From the NCBI GenBank assembly GCA_014378775.1, contig JACMMZ010000088.1:1-37525 (forward strand): a stretch of 37,525 nt of DNA, read 5' to 3'. The notes under the pieces were generated by a model that was not told the origin of the DNA, did not search any database, and worked only from the letters and a program-made list of their open reading frames with translations. The stretch's first letter is position 1. Every line of letters starts with the position of its first letter. Source of the DNA: Pseudobdellovibrionaceae bacterium. GTDB lineage: Bacteria > Bdellovibrionota > Bdellovibrionia > Bdellovibrionales > Bdellovibrionaceae. This document shows, piece by piece, positions 1-7,533 of the stretch. A program made the translations under genes and the position numbers.

Positions 1-267
1 CAGTCCCTAAAAGTGATTGCCGCAAAAGATTTAACATCGCGACCTGAATCAGGTCCGCTTCGGGGATCAAACGAAATGTTAGGGGCCGGCGTCGGACAAG
101 CTATGCCCGCGGATCTTTTAAGTTCCGAGGACGGCACGGATGCTTCCAACAGCGCAAAAGCTAAATCCGGTCTTTTAAACAACAATTCATTTTTAGGTTT
201 GATTTTTGTTATCCTGGCCATAGCCGGATATATCGGATTCAAATTTTATAAAAAACGTGATCACTAA
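1..267 (+). CDS. C-terminal end of an unknown membrane-anchored protein (partial)
   Basis: The frame is open back to base 1, so the GTG at 13 in the ORF track need not be the start; this is probably the tail of a longer gene cut by the window edge. The visible part is low-complexity and polar (Ser, Ala, Asn, Gly), followed by one hydrophobic segment (about residues 60-77, FLGLIFVILAIAGYIGF) and a short basic tail (KFYKKRDH). That pattern is a C-terminal membrane anchor with the tail on the cytoplasmic side. No LPXTG or MYXO-CTERM-like motif precedes the anchor. It converges on the fliL-like gene and overlaps its stop by 4 bases. Function not recognised. Confidence 0.5.
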   Translation, partial: QSLKVIAAKDLTSRPESGPLRGSNEMLGAGVGQAMPADLLSSEDGTDASNSAKAKSGLLNNNSFLGLIFVILAIAGYIGFKFYKKRDH

Positions 268-740
268 TTCATAACAAAATCAGTGAAGTAAACATCTTTA
301 ACCAATCCAACTTTAAGAACGCGATTAACTTCCTGAACAATTTTGTCTTTTAAAAATAGTTTTCCTTGAATAGTTTCTAACTCATCAAATGTTTTATCAT
401 TTAAAAGTCTTACGATACTATCGCGTGCGCGAGCCCGATTTTCGGTATCCATAATACTTTCAAAAGATTCGGCACTGATCATGTCTAAATTAACTTGAAT
501 ACGAATCGTTCTTTTGGGTTGACCCGATAAGTTCACAATAAATTTATCCATAGTGTAAACCATTGGACCTTCGCTGAGGTGCTCGGGAAGGCTCGCCACG
601 CTTCTCAGAGATGTTTCCGTGATGGATGGATTCTCATATCCCATGGTCGACATATAAACCCAATATGATCCAAGGCCTAACACGCCGAGGTTCATCAAAG
701 TAAAAAGACCCAGAAGTAGGGATTTGATTTTCGAATGCAT
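264..740 (-). CDS. fliL: FliL-like flagellar basal-body-associated protein
   Basis: FliL is a single-pass inner-membrane protein beside the flagellar stator that affects motor torque. The protein has a short cytoplasmic N-terminus, one membrane segment (about residues 10-31) and a periplasmic domain. Its core (MDKFIVNLSG, then a strand of alternating hydrophobic residues) and end (VKDVYFTDFVMN) match the FliL pattern. The ORF track starts at 743, but two ATGs lie in tandem: GGAGG is only 2 bases from the first and 5 from the second, so I place the start at 740 (158 residues). No other flagellar gene is nearby, so this is an orphan or second copy. A sigma-28-like promoter lies just upstream. 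Family call fairly sure; a role in the motor is inferred. Confidence 0.8.
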   Translation of the reverse strand: MHSKIKSLLLGLFTLMNLGVLGLGSYWVYMSTMGYENPSITETSLRSVASLPEHLSEGPMVYTMDKFIVNLSGQPKRTIRIQVNLDMISAESFESIMDTENRARARDSIVRLLNDKTFDELETIQGKLFLKDKIVQEVNRVLKVGLVKDVYFTDFVMN

Positions 741-762
741 CATAACCTCCGCATACCTATTT

Positions 763-790
763 GTATCGGACTTTTCACAGCAAGACTTTA
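763..790 (-). promoter_or_regulatory. Candidate sigma-28 (FliA) promoter for fliL
   Basis: On the minus strand TAAAGTCT (790-783) and TCCGATAC (770-763) are separated by 12 bases. The enterobacterial FliA consensus is TAAAGTTT, 11 bases, GCCGATAA, so this matches 7/8 and 6/8 with one extra spacer base. The start of transcription would fall near base 756, giving a leader of about 15 bases that contains only the GGAGG ribosome site. A flagellar sigma site in front of a FliL gene makes functional sense, but spacing and organism-specific consensus are untested. Confidence 0.5.
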
Positions 791-886
791 AGTAGATAAC
801 ACTTTGTTAAGACATAGAAAGCGCAAACACATACGACCTGCGTCCGGTCCTGTAGATAAGATTAACAGTTTTACGGCAATTCGAGA

Positions 887-1063
887 TTAATTAGGGTCAG
901 TCACTTTGTTCTCAAGATCAATCTTTGAAGAATCTGACTCCAGATCGGCTAAAGCTTTGATGTGCTGATCATATTCGGCCTGTGTTAATCGACCTAAACG
1001 CAAATTAAGATCCAATAAACGAGAATCAAACTTTAAATTTTCTACAGCTTTGTTCAAAGACAT
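887..1063 (-). CDS. Small conserved-looking cytoplasmic protein, 58 aa (not in ORF track)
   Basis: An ATG at 1063 opens a 58-codon frame ending in TAA at 887-889. It is preceded by GGAG 7 bases upstream of the ATG, the best ribosome site in this gap. The product (begins MSLNKAVENL) is charged and probably helical, with a heptad-like Leu pattern (LLDLNLRLGRL) and a TQAEYDQHIKAL stretch typical of short coiled-coil proteins; no signal peptide or membrane segment. It lies 64 bases downstream of the rhomboid gene on the same strand and may be its last operon member. Function not recognised. It was left out of the ORF track only because it is shorter than 60 codons. Confidence 0.65.
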   Translation of the reverse strand: MSLNKAVENLKFDSRLLDLNLRLGRLTQAEYDQHIKALADLESDSSKIDLENKVTDPN

Positions 1064-1127
1064 ATTTGCTCCGGGTTGATAATTATTGGAACTTCACAAA
1101 GTAATGTATATTAGATTAAAGATCCAG

Positions 1128-1868
1128 CTAATTCCAGTATTTTGGATTATCGTCTTTGTCGTTTTTCTCGTTATCGATCACCAGGCGTAGGGAATTATTT
1201 TTCTTCTTCATTTTTCCCGCGATTTGCTTCAATTTAAAATAGGCATGGGACTTCAAGGTGGCATAACCTACAGCAATGCCTCCTAAATGAGCTAAATAGG
1301 CGACTTCAGTTCCTGAGAAACCCGAACTGAGCAGCGAAGCAAAATCAATTCCCCCGACAATCATCACGAAGTACTTGGCCTTCATGGGAAACATTCCCAT
1401 GAAATAAGTGATTCTTTCCGAGAAAATAATTCCATAGGCCAATAACAAACCGAATAAAGCCCCTGAGGCCCCCATGACCGGTAAAACCAACGGAGTACGG
1501 ATCGAAGTGGTCGCAGAGTAAATAGCCACCCCTAAACAGTACAGAATGGCCGCTCCGATACCAGTTACAAAATAATACGTGGTAAAAAATTTAGAGCCCC
1601 AATGTTTTTCTAATTCTGAACCAAAAAAATACAGCATCAGCATATTAAACAGAATATGAAACGGCGACATGGCGTGCAGAAACATGTACGTCAGCAATTG
1701 CCAAACATAAAAATTTTCAATCACCTGGGCCGGATACAACGCTAAGGGTTGCCAAATATTGACTTTAAAAATTCCGCCGATGACGACTTGTAAAACAAAC
1801 CAGACAAATCCCGTGACGATCATTAATCTTTTAACAACCGGAGTCACCGGCATCATTTGAAGACTCAT
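1128..1868 (-). CDS. Rhomboid-family intramembrane serine protease
   Basis: Rhomboids cut transmembrane segments of other proteins inside the lipid bilayer. The 246-residue protein is polytopic with about six hydrophobic segments. It carries the HxxxN pair (H71, N75), the catalytic serine in GASGALFG (S135) and the catalytic histidine in HLGG (H194), so the Ser-His dyad is intact. The first loop contains the WQ and FLH motifs usual in the family. A charged C-terminal tail of about 40 residues (KKKNN, DNEKNDKDDN) stays in the cytoplasm. The start is supported by AAGGAG 6 bases upstream, and its ATG overlaps the HIT gene stop (ATGA). Substrate unknown. Confidence 0.93.
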   Translation of the reverse strand: MSLQMMPVTPVVKRLMIVTGFVWFVLQVVIGGIFKVNIWQPLALYPAQVIENFYVWQLLTYMFLHAMSPFHILFNMLMLYFFGSELEKHWGSKFFTTYYFVTGIGAAILYCLGVAIYSATTSIRTPLVLPVMGASGALFGLLLAYGIIFSERITYFMGMFPMKAKYFVMIVGGIDFASLLSSGFSGTEVAYLAHLGGIAVGYATLKSHAYFKLKQIAGKMKKKNNSLRLVIDNEKNDKDDNPKYWN

Positions 1869-2506
1869 GCGTTCTCCTTAACTTTATAATTTTGAAAATA
1901 TTTTTTAAACGTGGCTACTGTGTCATCCACATTTTCGATCACAAGCTTAGTCTCGGCAATCAAAGGGAAAAAATTCAAATCTCCGTTCCAACGAGGCACG
2001 AGATGAAAATGCAAATGATCAGGAATTCCTGCTCCGGCTGCGGATCCATTATTTAAACCCAAATTATAACCCTGAGGATTATAAATTTGAGTCACAGCTT
2101 GCACCGCAAGCTTTAAAGTTTGCATCAAATCAGCGTACTCCAGCGGCTCGAGTCCTAAAAAATCACCGCAATGACGATGCGGTAAAATCAGAAGGTGGCC
2201 ACTGTTGTAGGGAAATTTATTCACCACGATTTGTGAATATTTTGTCCGGTAAACACATAAATTTTCTTCCATGCGATCCTGTTCGGCAACGCTATCGGCA
2301 TAACAAAAAACACAGCCCTGTTTTTTCATTAATTTTCGCACGTACTTGAGTCGCGCTGGACGGAAAAGAACATCGCGCTCGATCGGCCAAATATCTTGGT
2401 TTAAACCGACCAATGAAGGTCCAGCTAAAGAACTTTTAGCCGTCATCTTTTTTCGAGAAGTCGATTTGGGCTTTGGTGTTAAAGATTTTTTAGTCTTTTT
2501 TTTCAA
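1865..2506 (-). CDS. HIT-family (Ap4A phosphorylase-like) nucleotide-binding protein
   Basis: HIT proteins hydrolyse or phosphorolyse nucleotide phosphoanhydrides such as Ap4A. The histidine triad is visible as HLHFHLV near residue 165, preceded by LNNGSAAGAGIPDH. Upstream, CVFC plus histidines resembles the zinc site of Apa-type members, and LFRPARLKYV matches the L-x-x-P-x-R motif that precedes it. The first 30 or so residues are a lysine-rich tail (KKKTKKS, KPKSTSRKK) not typical of the family. The listed start is TTG one base after the sppA stop; an internal Met at residue 21 is an alternative that removes most of the tail. Probably co-transcribed with sppA and the rhomboid gene. Confidence 0.88.
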   Translation of the reverse strand: MKKKTKKSLTPKPKSTSRKKMTAKSSLAGPSLVGLNQDIWPIERDVLFRPARLKYVRKLMKKQGCVFCYADSVAEQDRMEENLCVYRTKYSQIVVNKFPYNSGHLLILPHRHCGDFLGLEPLEYADLMQTLKLAVQAVTQIYNPQGYNLGLNNGSAAGAGIPDHLHFHLVPRWNGDLNFFPLIAETKLVIENVDDTVATFKKYFQNYKVKENA

Positions 2507-2507
2507 A

Positions 2508-3515
2508 TTACCAATATCCCGGCATCATAAATAACGGTTGATTCAATAACTCAGTTTTAAAAATATTTTTCATTAAACGAGATGTTGAAAATAACGGAGA
2601 CGGAGCAAAAGTATTGAGTTCATCTTCATCACGGTTATTAAATATCGTCTCAAACCAGTTATCTTTACCTTTTGAAGGCTTCACGACTTTATAATCATCA
2701 CCCAGCTTCGCCATCGTGGCCGCCATGCGAACCGCATCTTCAAAAGTTCCTTCCGCATCAGCAAATTTTAATCTCACCGCAGTAGACCCGGTCATAACCC
2801 GTCCATCAGCATACTGAGAAACAATTTCCTCACTTAAGTTTCGAGAATTCATCACGGTTGTTTTAAATTGAAGATAAACTTCATCGATCATGCTTTGAAA
2901 TAATTGTCTTTCATCTTCCCGCATCGGACGGTATTCAGATCCTGAATCTTTGAATTTTCCCGAAGTGATAGTGTAACGTTGAACCTTCGCCCATTCATAA
3001 AGTTTTTCTAAATTAGCAAATTCCATAATGACGCCGATTGAACCGATCATGGCACCCGGAGCCACTAAAATTTTGTCGCAGGCTAATGCTGCGTAATATC
3101 CGCCACTGGCAATAAGCCCGGTTGAAACACATACAATAGGTTTTTTAGTTTCTTTTCGAGCCCGAATAATTTCGTAATAAATTTCCTGCGACGGACCCAC
3201 TGCCCCGCCCGGGGAATTGATATCAATAACAATGGCTTTTATGGAAGGATCTTTTTTATATTTTTTTAATTTTTTCAAAAAAGATTTTCCGTTCATGATC
3301 ACGCCATTAATTTCTAAATTCAGAATCTGATTCTTCGACATCGTCGTTTCACCATCAGACCCCTCGACATCTTTTGAACTCATAAAGTATCGAACCGCAA
3401 TAATTGCAAAAAAACCAACAAACAATAAAATCATAAACTTACGACCGAACGACCAATTTTTCACTAAAAACAACCTTTCGAGAATCAGCCCGTAACTGAA
3501 TGAAACAGACTTCAC
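2508..3515 (-). CDS. sppA: Signal peptide peptidase SppA, short (36K) type
   Basis: A membrane-anchored S49-family serine protease that degrades cleaved signal peptides. It has an N-terminal membrane segment (about residues 28-44) and one protease domain, unlike the double-length E. coli enzyme. The nucleophile is S137 in LIASGGYYAA; the general base is probably K189 in TSGKFKDSGS, 52 residues later, the same spacing as in the B. subtilis enzyme. INSPGG (residues 100-104) forms the oxyanion region. The start is GTG, with GAGGA 10 bases upstream; Met28 is a less likely alternative as it would remove the charged cytoplasmic lead. It heads sppA-HIT-rhomboid, a run with two membrane proteases. 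Confidence 0.93.
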   Translation of the reverse strand: MKSVSFSYGLILERLFLVKNWSFGRKFMILLFVGFFAIIAVRYFMSSKDVEGSDGETTMSKNQILNLEINGVIMNGKSFLKKLKKYKKDPSIKAIVIDINSPGGAVGPSQEIYYEIIRARKETKKPIVCVSTGLIASGGYYAALACDKILVAPGAMIGSIGVIMEFANLEKLYEWAKVQRYTITSGKFKDSGSEYRPMREDERQLFQSMIDEVYLQFKTTVMNSRNLSEEIVSQYADGRVMTGSTAVRLKFADAEGTFEDAVRMAATMAKLGDDYKVVKPSKGKDNWFETIFNNRDEDELNTFAPSPLFSTSRLMKNIFKTELLNQPLFMMPGYW

Positions 3516-3715
3516 ATAGTAAGGGTCCTCTCTTGTCAGTTTTCAGTCATCTCGCTTCGCAGTATGGAAAGCCGGATGTTACGTGAGTTCTACCCATCCC
3601 CTCCGAAGGAAATCAGGAATTTTGTACCCAAAATTCCTGATTAACCAACGAACCGGGGAATAGGCTTATACATGGAGTAAACAAGAGGCGGTAAGCCGAA
3701 CCGTAATCCTCAAAA
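3516..3715. other. Intergenic segment between rpsA terminator and sppA, possibly structured
   Basis: No open frame with a ribosome site is visible. Besides the 14-bp inverted repeat listed separately, GGCTTA (3663-3668) and TAAGCC (3692-3697) can pair, and AACCGGGG and CGAACCG blocks flank them. The segment probably holds the sppA promoter and leader on the minus strand. I do not recognise a known RNA family. Confidence 0.35.
3611..3642. repeat. Perfect 14-bp inverted repeat, 4-base loop
   Basis: AATCAGGAATTTTG (3611-3624) and its exact reverse complement (3629-3642) are separated by TACC. No T-tract follows on either strand, so it does not look like a simple intrinsic terminator. It lies about 95-125 bases upstream of the sppA GTG, suiting an operator, a leader-RNA hairpin, a processing site or a degenerate mobile-element end. 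Nothing similar occurs elsewhere in the window. Confidence 0.8.
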
Positions 3716-3745
3716 AAAAGGGAAGCTTTTTCAAGCTTCCCTTTT
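3716..3745 (-). terminator. Rho-independent terminator after rpsA
   Basis: GGGAAGCTT (3720-3728) pairs perfectly with AAGCTTCCC (3733-3741) around a 4-base loop, and the stem extends through flanking A and T runs. Read on the minus strand, the stem is followed by eight T residues. It sits 27 bases past the rpsA stop. The A/T flanks make it usable in both directions. Confidence 0.93.
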
Positions 3746-3771
3746 TACAAATTCATTTACTTTTCTGCCAA

Positions 3772-5562
3772 CTAGTCTTTTTTAAGACCCTTAAGCTGAT
3801 CACCGAACATATCACCGAAGCTTGTTTTTGCTGTTGTAGCTGCTTTTTTCACGTAATCATCGACATTGGCTTTTTGATCACGAAGCGTAATCAACTTCGC
3901 TGATAATCCTACTTTTCGAGCATCTTTGTCGATGCTGATAACTTCGGCCTTAATTTTACCGCCCACTTTGATAAAATCTTCAACCGTTGTGATTTTATCA
4001 ACAGTTAATTCAGAAATATGAATGAGTCCTTCGATATCACTTTCGAGTTCTACAAAAGCTCCGAAATCAACTGTCTTAGTCACTTTGACTTCGTGTTGAG
4101 TTCCGATTCCGTATTTAGTTTCAATTTGTGACCAAGGATCAGATTCTAATTGTTTAACCCCTAAAGAGAAACGTTCATTTTCAGTGTCTACACCTAAAAC
4201 AACCGCGCGAACTTTCGCACCTTTAGCAAACATTTCAGAAGGATGATTCACACGTTTCGTCCATGAGAAATCAGAGATATGAACTAAACCGTCAATACCG
4301 TCTTCGATTCCGATGAATACACCGAAATCAGTGATCGATTTAACTTCACCTTCAATGATCGTTCCTGGAGGGTAAGATTCTTTCATCTCAACCCAAGGAT
4401 TTGTTTGAAGCTGTTTCATACCTAAGCTGATTTTTCTGTTTTCAAAATCAATGGCGATAACTTGTACGTCAACTTCTTGATCGACTTGTACGATTTGATT
4501 CGCGTGCTTGACACGTTTTGTCCAAGACATTTCAGAAACGTGAATAAGTCCTTCGACTCCGTTGCCTAATTCAACAAACGCTCCGTATTCAGCTAAAGAT
4601 ACAACTTTACCTTTAGCTTTAGAACCAATTGGGAACTGAGACTGAACTGCTGCCCATGGGTCGTCAGTTAATTGCTTCATTCCTAATGATACGCGTTCTT
4701 TTTCAGTGTCGTACTTAAGAATTTTAACGTTGATTTCCGCACCGACTGAAATGACTTCAGAAGGATGCTTTATGCGCCCCCAGCTCATGTCAGTGATATG
4801 TAGTAATCCGTCAATACCACCTAAATCGATGAATGCTCCGTAATCAGTGATATTCTTAACAAGACCAACAACCGTTGCGCCTTCTTTCATGGTATCAGCT
4901 GTTTGAGCTTTGAGGTTATCACGTTCACTCTCAAGTATCGCGCGACGAGATAAAACAATGTTTCCACGTTTTTTATTGAATTTGATAACTTTAAATTTAT
5001 ATTTTTTACCCAAGTAAACATCCATATTACGTACCGGACGTAAATCGATTTGTGAACCTGGTAAGAATGCTTTAACTCCGATATCAACCGATAGTCCGCC
5101 TTTAACTTTAGCGATGACTGTTCCTTCGATAATTTCTTCGTTTTCAGCAGCTTTAGAAATATCGTTCCATGCACGTAACATATCGGCCTTATCTTTCGAT
5201 AACGCGATCATGCCGTTTTCATTTTCGATACGGTCAATCAGGACTTCGACGGTTTCACCTACATTAACTTGGCGAACGCCATCAACGATTCTAAATTCGT
5301 TGATCGGAATGAGACCTTCTGATTTGTAATTGATATCAACCAATACATAATCAGATTGGACTTCGACAACTTTACCGGTAACGACGTCACCGACACGGAA
5401 GTCTTGATCTAGAGTTGATGCCTGAAACATCGTTTCGAACTCACCCGTTTTATCTGCTTGTGCATTAAAACCTGGATTTGCGGCTATATTTGAGTCTTCA
5501 GCATCTAGCATCGCTAATACTGATAGTTTTTCTTTTTGGCTCTTGCTTATCGTTTTGTTCAT
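3772..5562 (-). CDS. rpsA: 30S ribosomal protein S1
   Basis: S1 binds mRNA on the small ribosomal subunit and helps unwind structured or weakly Shine-Dalgarno-led messages. The 596-residue protein has six S1 (OB-fold) repeats from about residue 55 to 560, seen as recurring units such as ITDYGAFIDLGGIDGLLHITDMSW and SITDFGVFIGI. Repeats 3-6 share the DxSW-KR/IKHPSE pattern, the usual RNA-binding set; repeats 1-2 are the divergent ribosome-docking pair. Upstream of the ATG the nearest purine block, AAGGA, is about 14 bases away with an A-rich tract between, so the initiation site is non-canonical; S1 messages are often autoregulated this way. It follows cmk, the common cmk-rpsA order. Confidence 0.98.
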   Translation of the reverse strand: MNKTISKSQKEKLSVLAMLDAEDSNIAANPGFNAQADKTGEFETMFQASTLDQDFRVGDVVTGKVVEVQSDYVLVDINYKSEGLIPINEFRIVDGVRQVNVGETVEVLIDRIENENGMIALSKDKADMLRAWNDISKAAENEEIIEGTVIAKVKGGLSVDIGVKAFLPGSQIDLRPVRNMDVYLGKKYKFKVIKFNKKRGNIVLSRRAILESERDNLKAQTADTMKEGATVVGLVKNITDYGAFIDLGGIDGLLHITDMSWGRIKHPSEVISVGAEINVKILKYDTEKERVSLGMKQLTDDPWAAVQSQFPIGSKAKGKVVSLAEYGAFVELGNGVEGLIHVSEMSWTKRVKHANQIVQVDQEVDVQVIAIDFENRKISLGMKQLQTNPWVEMKESYPPGTIIEGEVKSITDFGVFIGIEDGIDGLVHISDFSWTKRVNHPSEMFAKGAKVRAVVLGVDTENERFSLGVKQLESDPWSQIETKYGIGTQHEVKVTKTVDFGAFVELESDIEGLIHISELTVDKITTVEDFIKVGGKIKAEVISIDKDARKVGLSAKLITLRDQKANVDDYVKKAATTAKTSFGDMFGDQLKGLKKD

Positions 5563-5676
5563 GTTTTGTTTTTTTTCCTTCTACGCAGAAAGCCCTCTTG
5601 GAGCTTAAAGGTGAACAGCAGTTCTACTTTTTTTACAGAATTCGGTCAAGGCCAAATCGTGAGGTATTTCCTTCGT

Positions 5677-6354
5677 TTAACGTTGGACCTTCGGCCATGA
5701 GAAATCATAGGCCTTTTGGACGACTTGTTCTAAAGTGAGTTCACTGGTGTCGACCACTAAAGCTTCTGCAGGAACCTGCATAGGGGCGACTTTGCGTGTG
5801 GAATCTTGGATATCGCGTTGCTTTTGTTGGGCTTTTAAAACGTCTTTATCTAAACCTAATTCTTGAGCCCGACGAGAGGCGCGATCTTCCGAGCGCGCCG
5901 TTAAATAAATTTTGGCTTCGGCCAAAGGAAAAACCACCGTGCCACAGTCGCGACCTTCGGCAATGAGACCCTGATTTTCCACGGCACAATTTCTTTGATG
6001 GTCCAATAGTGACTGCCGCACTTCAGGAAAGTGGCTGATTTTGCTGGCGATATTTCCTACGTCTTCATGAGACGTTTTATCTGTGACGTCGACCCCGTCA
6101 AACCATACTTGAGTTTTTTCGGTGGTCATCACAATTTTCCAGGTTTTTGAAAAACAGAGCTCAGATAAAGCGATCGGGTTATCAAGGTCGGTTTTCATCT
6201 GTTGCGCCACATAGGCTAATCCGCGGTAAAAAGCCCCCGTTGAAACCCATGGGATACCTAATTTTTTAGAAAGCTCTCGACTCACTGACGATTTGCCAGA
6301 AGCCGCAGGTCCATCTATTGTAATTACGTAGCCCATTTTTTCTACCCACTTCAT
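5677..6354 (-). CDS. cmk: Cytidylate kinase
   Basis: Phosphorylates CMP and dCMP with ATP to supply pyrimidine nucleotides. The P-loop is GPAASGKSS (about residues 14-22), followed by the dCMP-binding STGAFYRG. AEGRDCGTVVFP is the family signature, and the RASRRAQEL stretch belongs to the mobile lid. At 225 residues it has the usual length. Two starts are possible: ATG at 6354, or ATG six codons in (MGYVITIDGP), which fits the family better; neither has a strong ribosome site. It is 13 bases downstream of hisC and leads into rpsA. Confidence 0.96.
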   Translation of the reverse strand: MKWVEKMGYVITIDGPAASGKSSVSRELSKKLGIPWVSTGAFYRGLAYVAQQMKTDLDNPIALSELCFSKTWKIVMTTEKTQVWFDGVDVTDKTSHEDVGNIASKISHFPEVRQSLLDHQRNCAVENQGLIAEGRDCGTVVFPLAEAKIYLTARSEDRASRRAQELGLDKDVLKAQQKQRDIQDSTRKVAPMQVPAEALVVDTSELTLEQVVQKAYDFSWPKVQR

Positions 6355-6367
6355 TTAAAACCACACG

Positions 6368-7489
6368 CTAACTGATTTCAGGAATCTCAGCTAGCATTTT
6401 CTCGATTGCTTCGATGGCTTTTTTATTTTCAAATGCTTTACCCACAGTCATTCTGAGATAATTTGGAAAACCGTAGTTAGCAACAGGTCTAAGAATAATC
6501 CCTTTTTTAAGCAAGTTCACAAAACAGGTTTGAGCGTTACGTTTAGTATCAAATAAAATAAAATTTCCGTCTGATTTATAAAAAGGAAGATTTAAACGCG
6601 TCAACTCGCTGTAAAAATAATCCAAACCTTCCCAAGTTATTTTCTGCGATTCGGCCCTGTAAGCGTCATCGTCTAAAGCCGCAACCGCGGCGATTTGAGC
6701 CAAATCATTCACGTTAAATGGATTGCGCACCCGATTATAGAATTCGAGCACATATTCCGGCGCTAAAAGAACGCCCAGTCTTAATCCAGCCATTCCATAA
6801 ACTTTTGAAAATGTTTTGAGAACTAAAACATTGGTGTATTTTTGATAAAACTGAGCCGCCGCTTTAAATTCGGGATTTCGCACGTATTCTGTGTACGCTT
6901 CATCAAAAACCAAGAGCACATCGTCGCGATTTCCTAAACGGACCAAAAAATCATCTAATTCAGAGCCTCCGACAGAAGTCCCCGTGGGGTTGTTAGGATT
7001 CGGAATGAAAATGAGACGAATCTTAGCGCTGGGATTTCGGAAAAAGTGATCAGCAAAACCTTTCAGGTCCATGGTTAGATCCGGCCTCAAATCTACCGTA
7101 CGAACTTTAACTCGTGCCGCTTGAGCGCAAACTTGATAAGCGACGAAAGCCGCTTGCGACGTCAGGACAGCGTCGCCGGGTTCGCAAAAAATTCGAATCA
7201 ATAAATCAATAATTTCATTGGAACCGTTTCCTACACCGACTTGCGTCGTCGGCACATTCCATTTTTCTGAAATTTTTTGAATAAGATCATGACAAGAAGG
7301 ATCCGGATAAAGATGTTGCTGATCTAAAGCATTCTTAATCGCCGTGATGACTTGAGGACTAGGCCCCAAAGGATTCTCATTGCTGGCGAGTTTATAAACT
7401 TCGGTTAAACCATACTCTCGTTTTGTTTCAGCAATCGGTTTACCTGTTTTATAGGGAACTAAATTTAATATCTCCGCAGACACTTTCAT
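6368..7489 (-). CDS. hisC: Histidinol-phosphate aminotransferase
   Basis: A PLP enzyme of histidine synthesis that aminates imidazole-acetol phosphate; relatives also act on aromatic amino acids. Fold-type-I signatures are present: LASNENPLGPSP near residue 35, FIPNPNNPTG (161-170), D196 in FDEAYTEY and the PLP lysine K229 in TFSKVYGMAGLRLG. R347, in the YLRMTVG motif near the end, binds the substrate carboxylate. No other his gene is in the window. It is the first gene of the hisC-cmk-rpsA run and is divergent from the HyuA-like gene, with only 44 bases between the start codons. Confidence 0.93.
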   Translation of the reverse strand: MKVSAEILNLVPYKTGKPIAETKREYGLTEVYKLASNENPLGPSPQVITAIKNALDQQHLYPDPSCHDLIQKISEKWNVPTTQVGVGNGSNEIIDLLIRIFCEPGDAVLTSQAAFVAYQVCAQAARVKVRTVDLRPDLTMDLKGFADHFFRNPSAKIRLIFIPNPNNPTGTSVGGSELDDFLVRLGNRDDVLLVFDEAYTEYVRNPEFKAAAQFYQKYTNVLVLKTFSKVYGMAGLRLGVLLAPEYVLEFYNRVRNPFNVNDLAQIAAVAALDDDAYRAESQKITWEGLDYFYSELTRLNLPFYKSDGNFILFDTKRNAQTCFVNLLKKGIILRPVANYGFPNYLRMTVGKAFENKKAIEAIEKMLAEIPEIS

Positions 7490-7533
7490 GTTTGACCTTT
7501 TTCTTTTACGACTTTACAATTTCCCAACTTATT

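Noticed and set aside
3546-3590. Group II intron-like GGAAAGCCGGATG string near the sppA upstream region
   Set aside because: Resembles part of a domain V helix, but the partner strand and bulge are missing and no reverse transcriptase is nearby.
4887-5174. 95-codon ORF inside rpsA in another frame
   Set aside because: Frame-shifted copy of the S1 repeats; the S1 reading is unmistakable.
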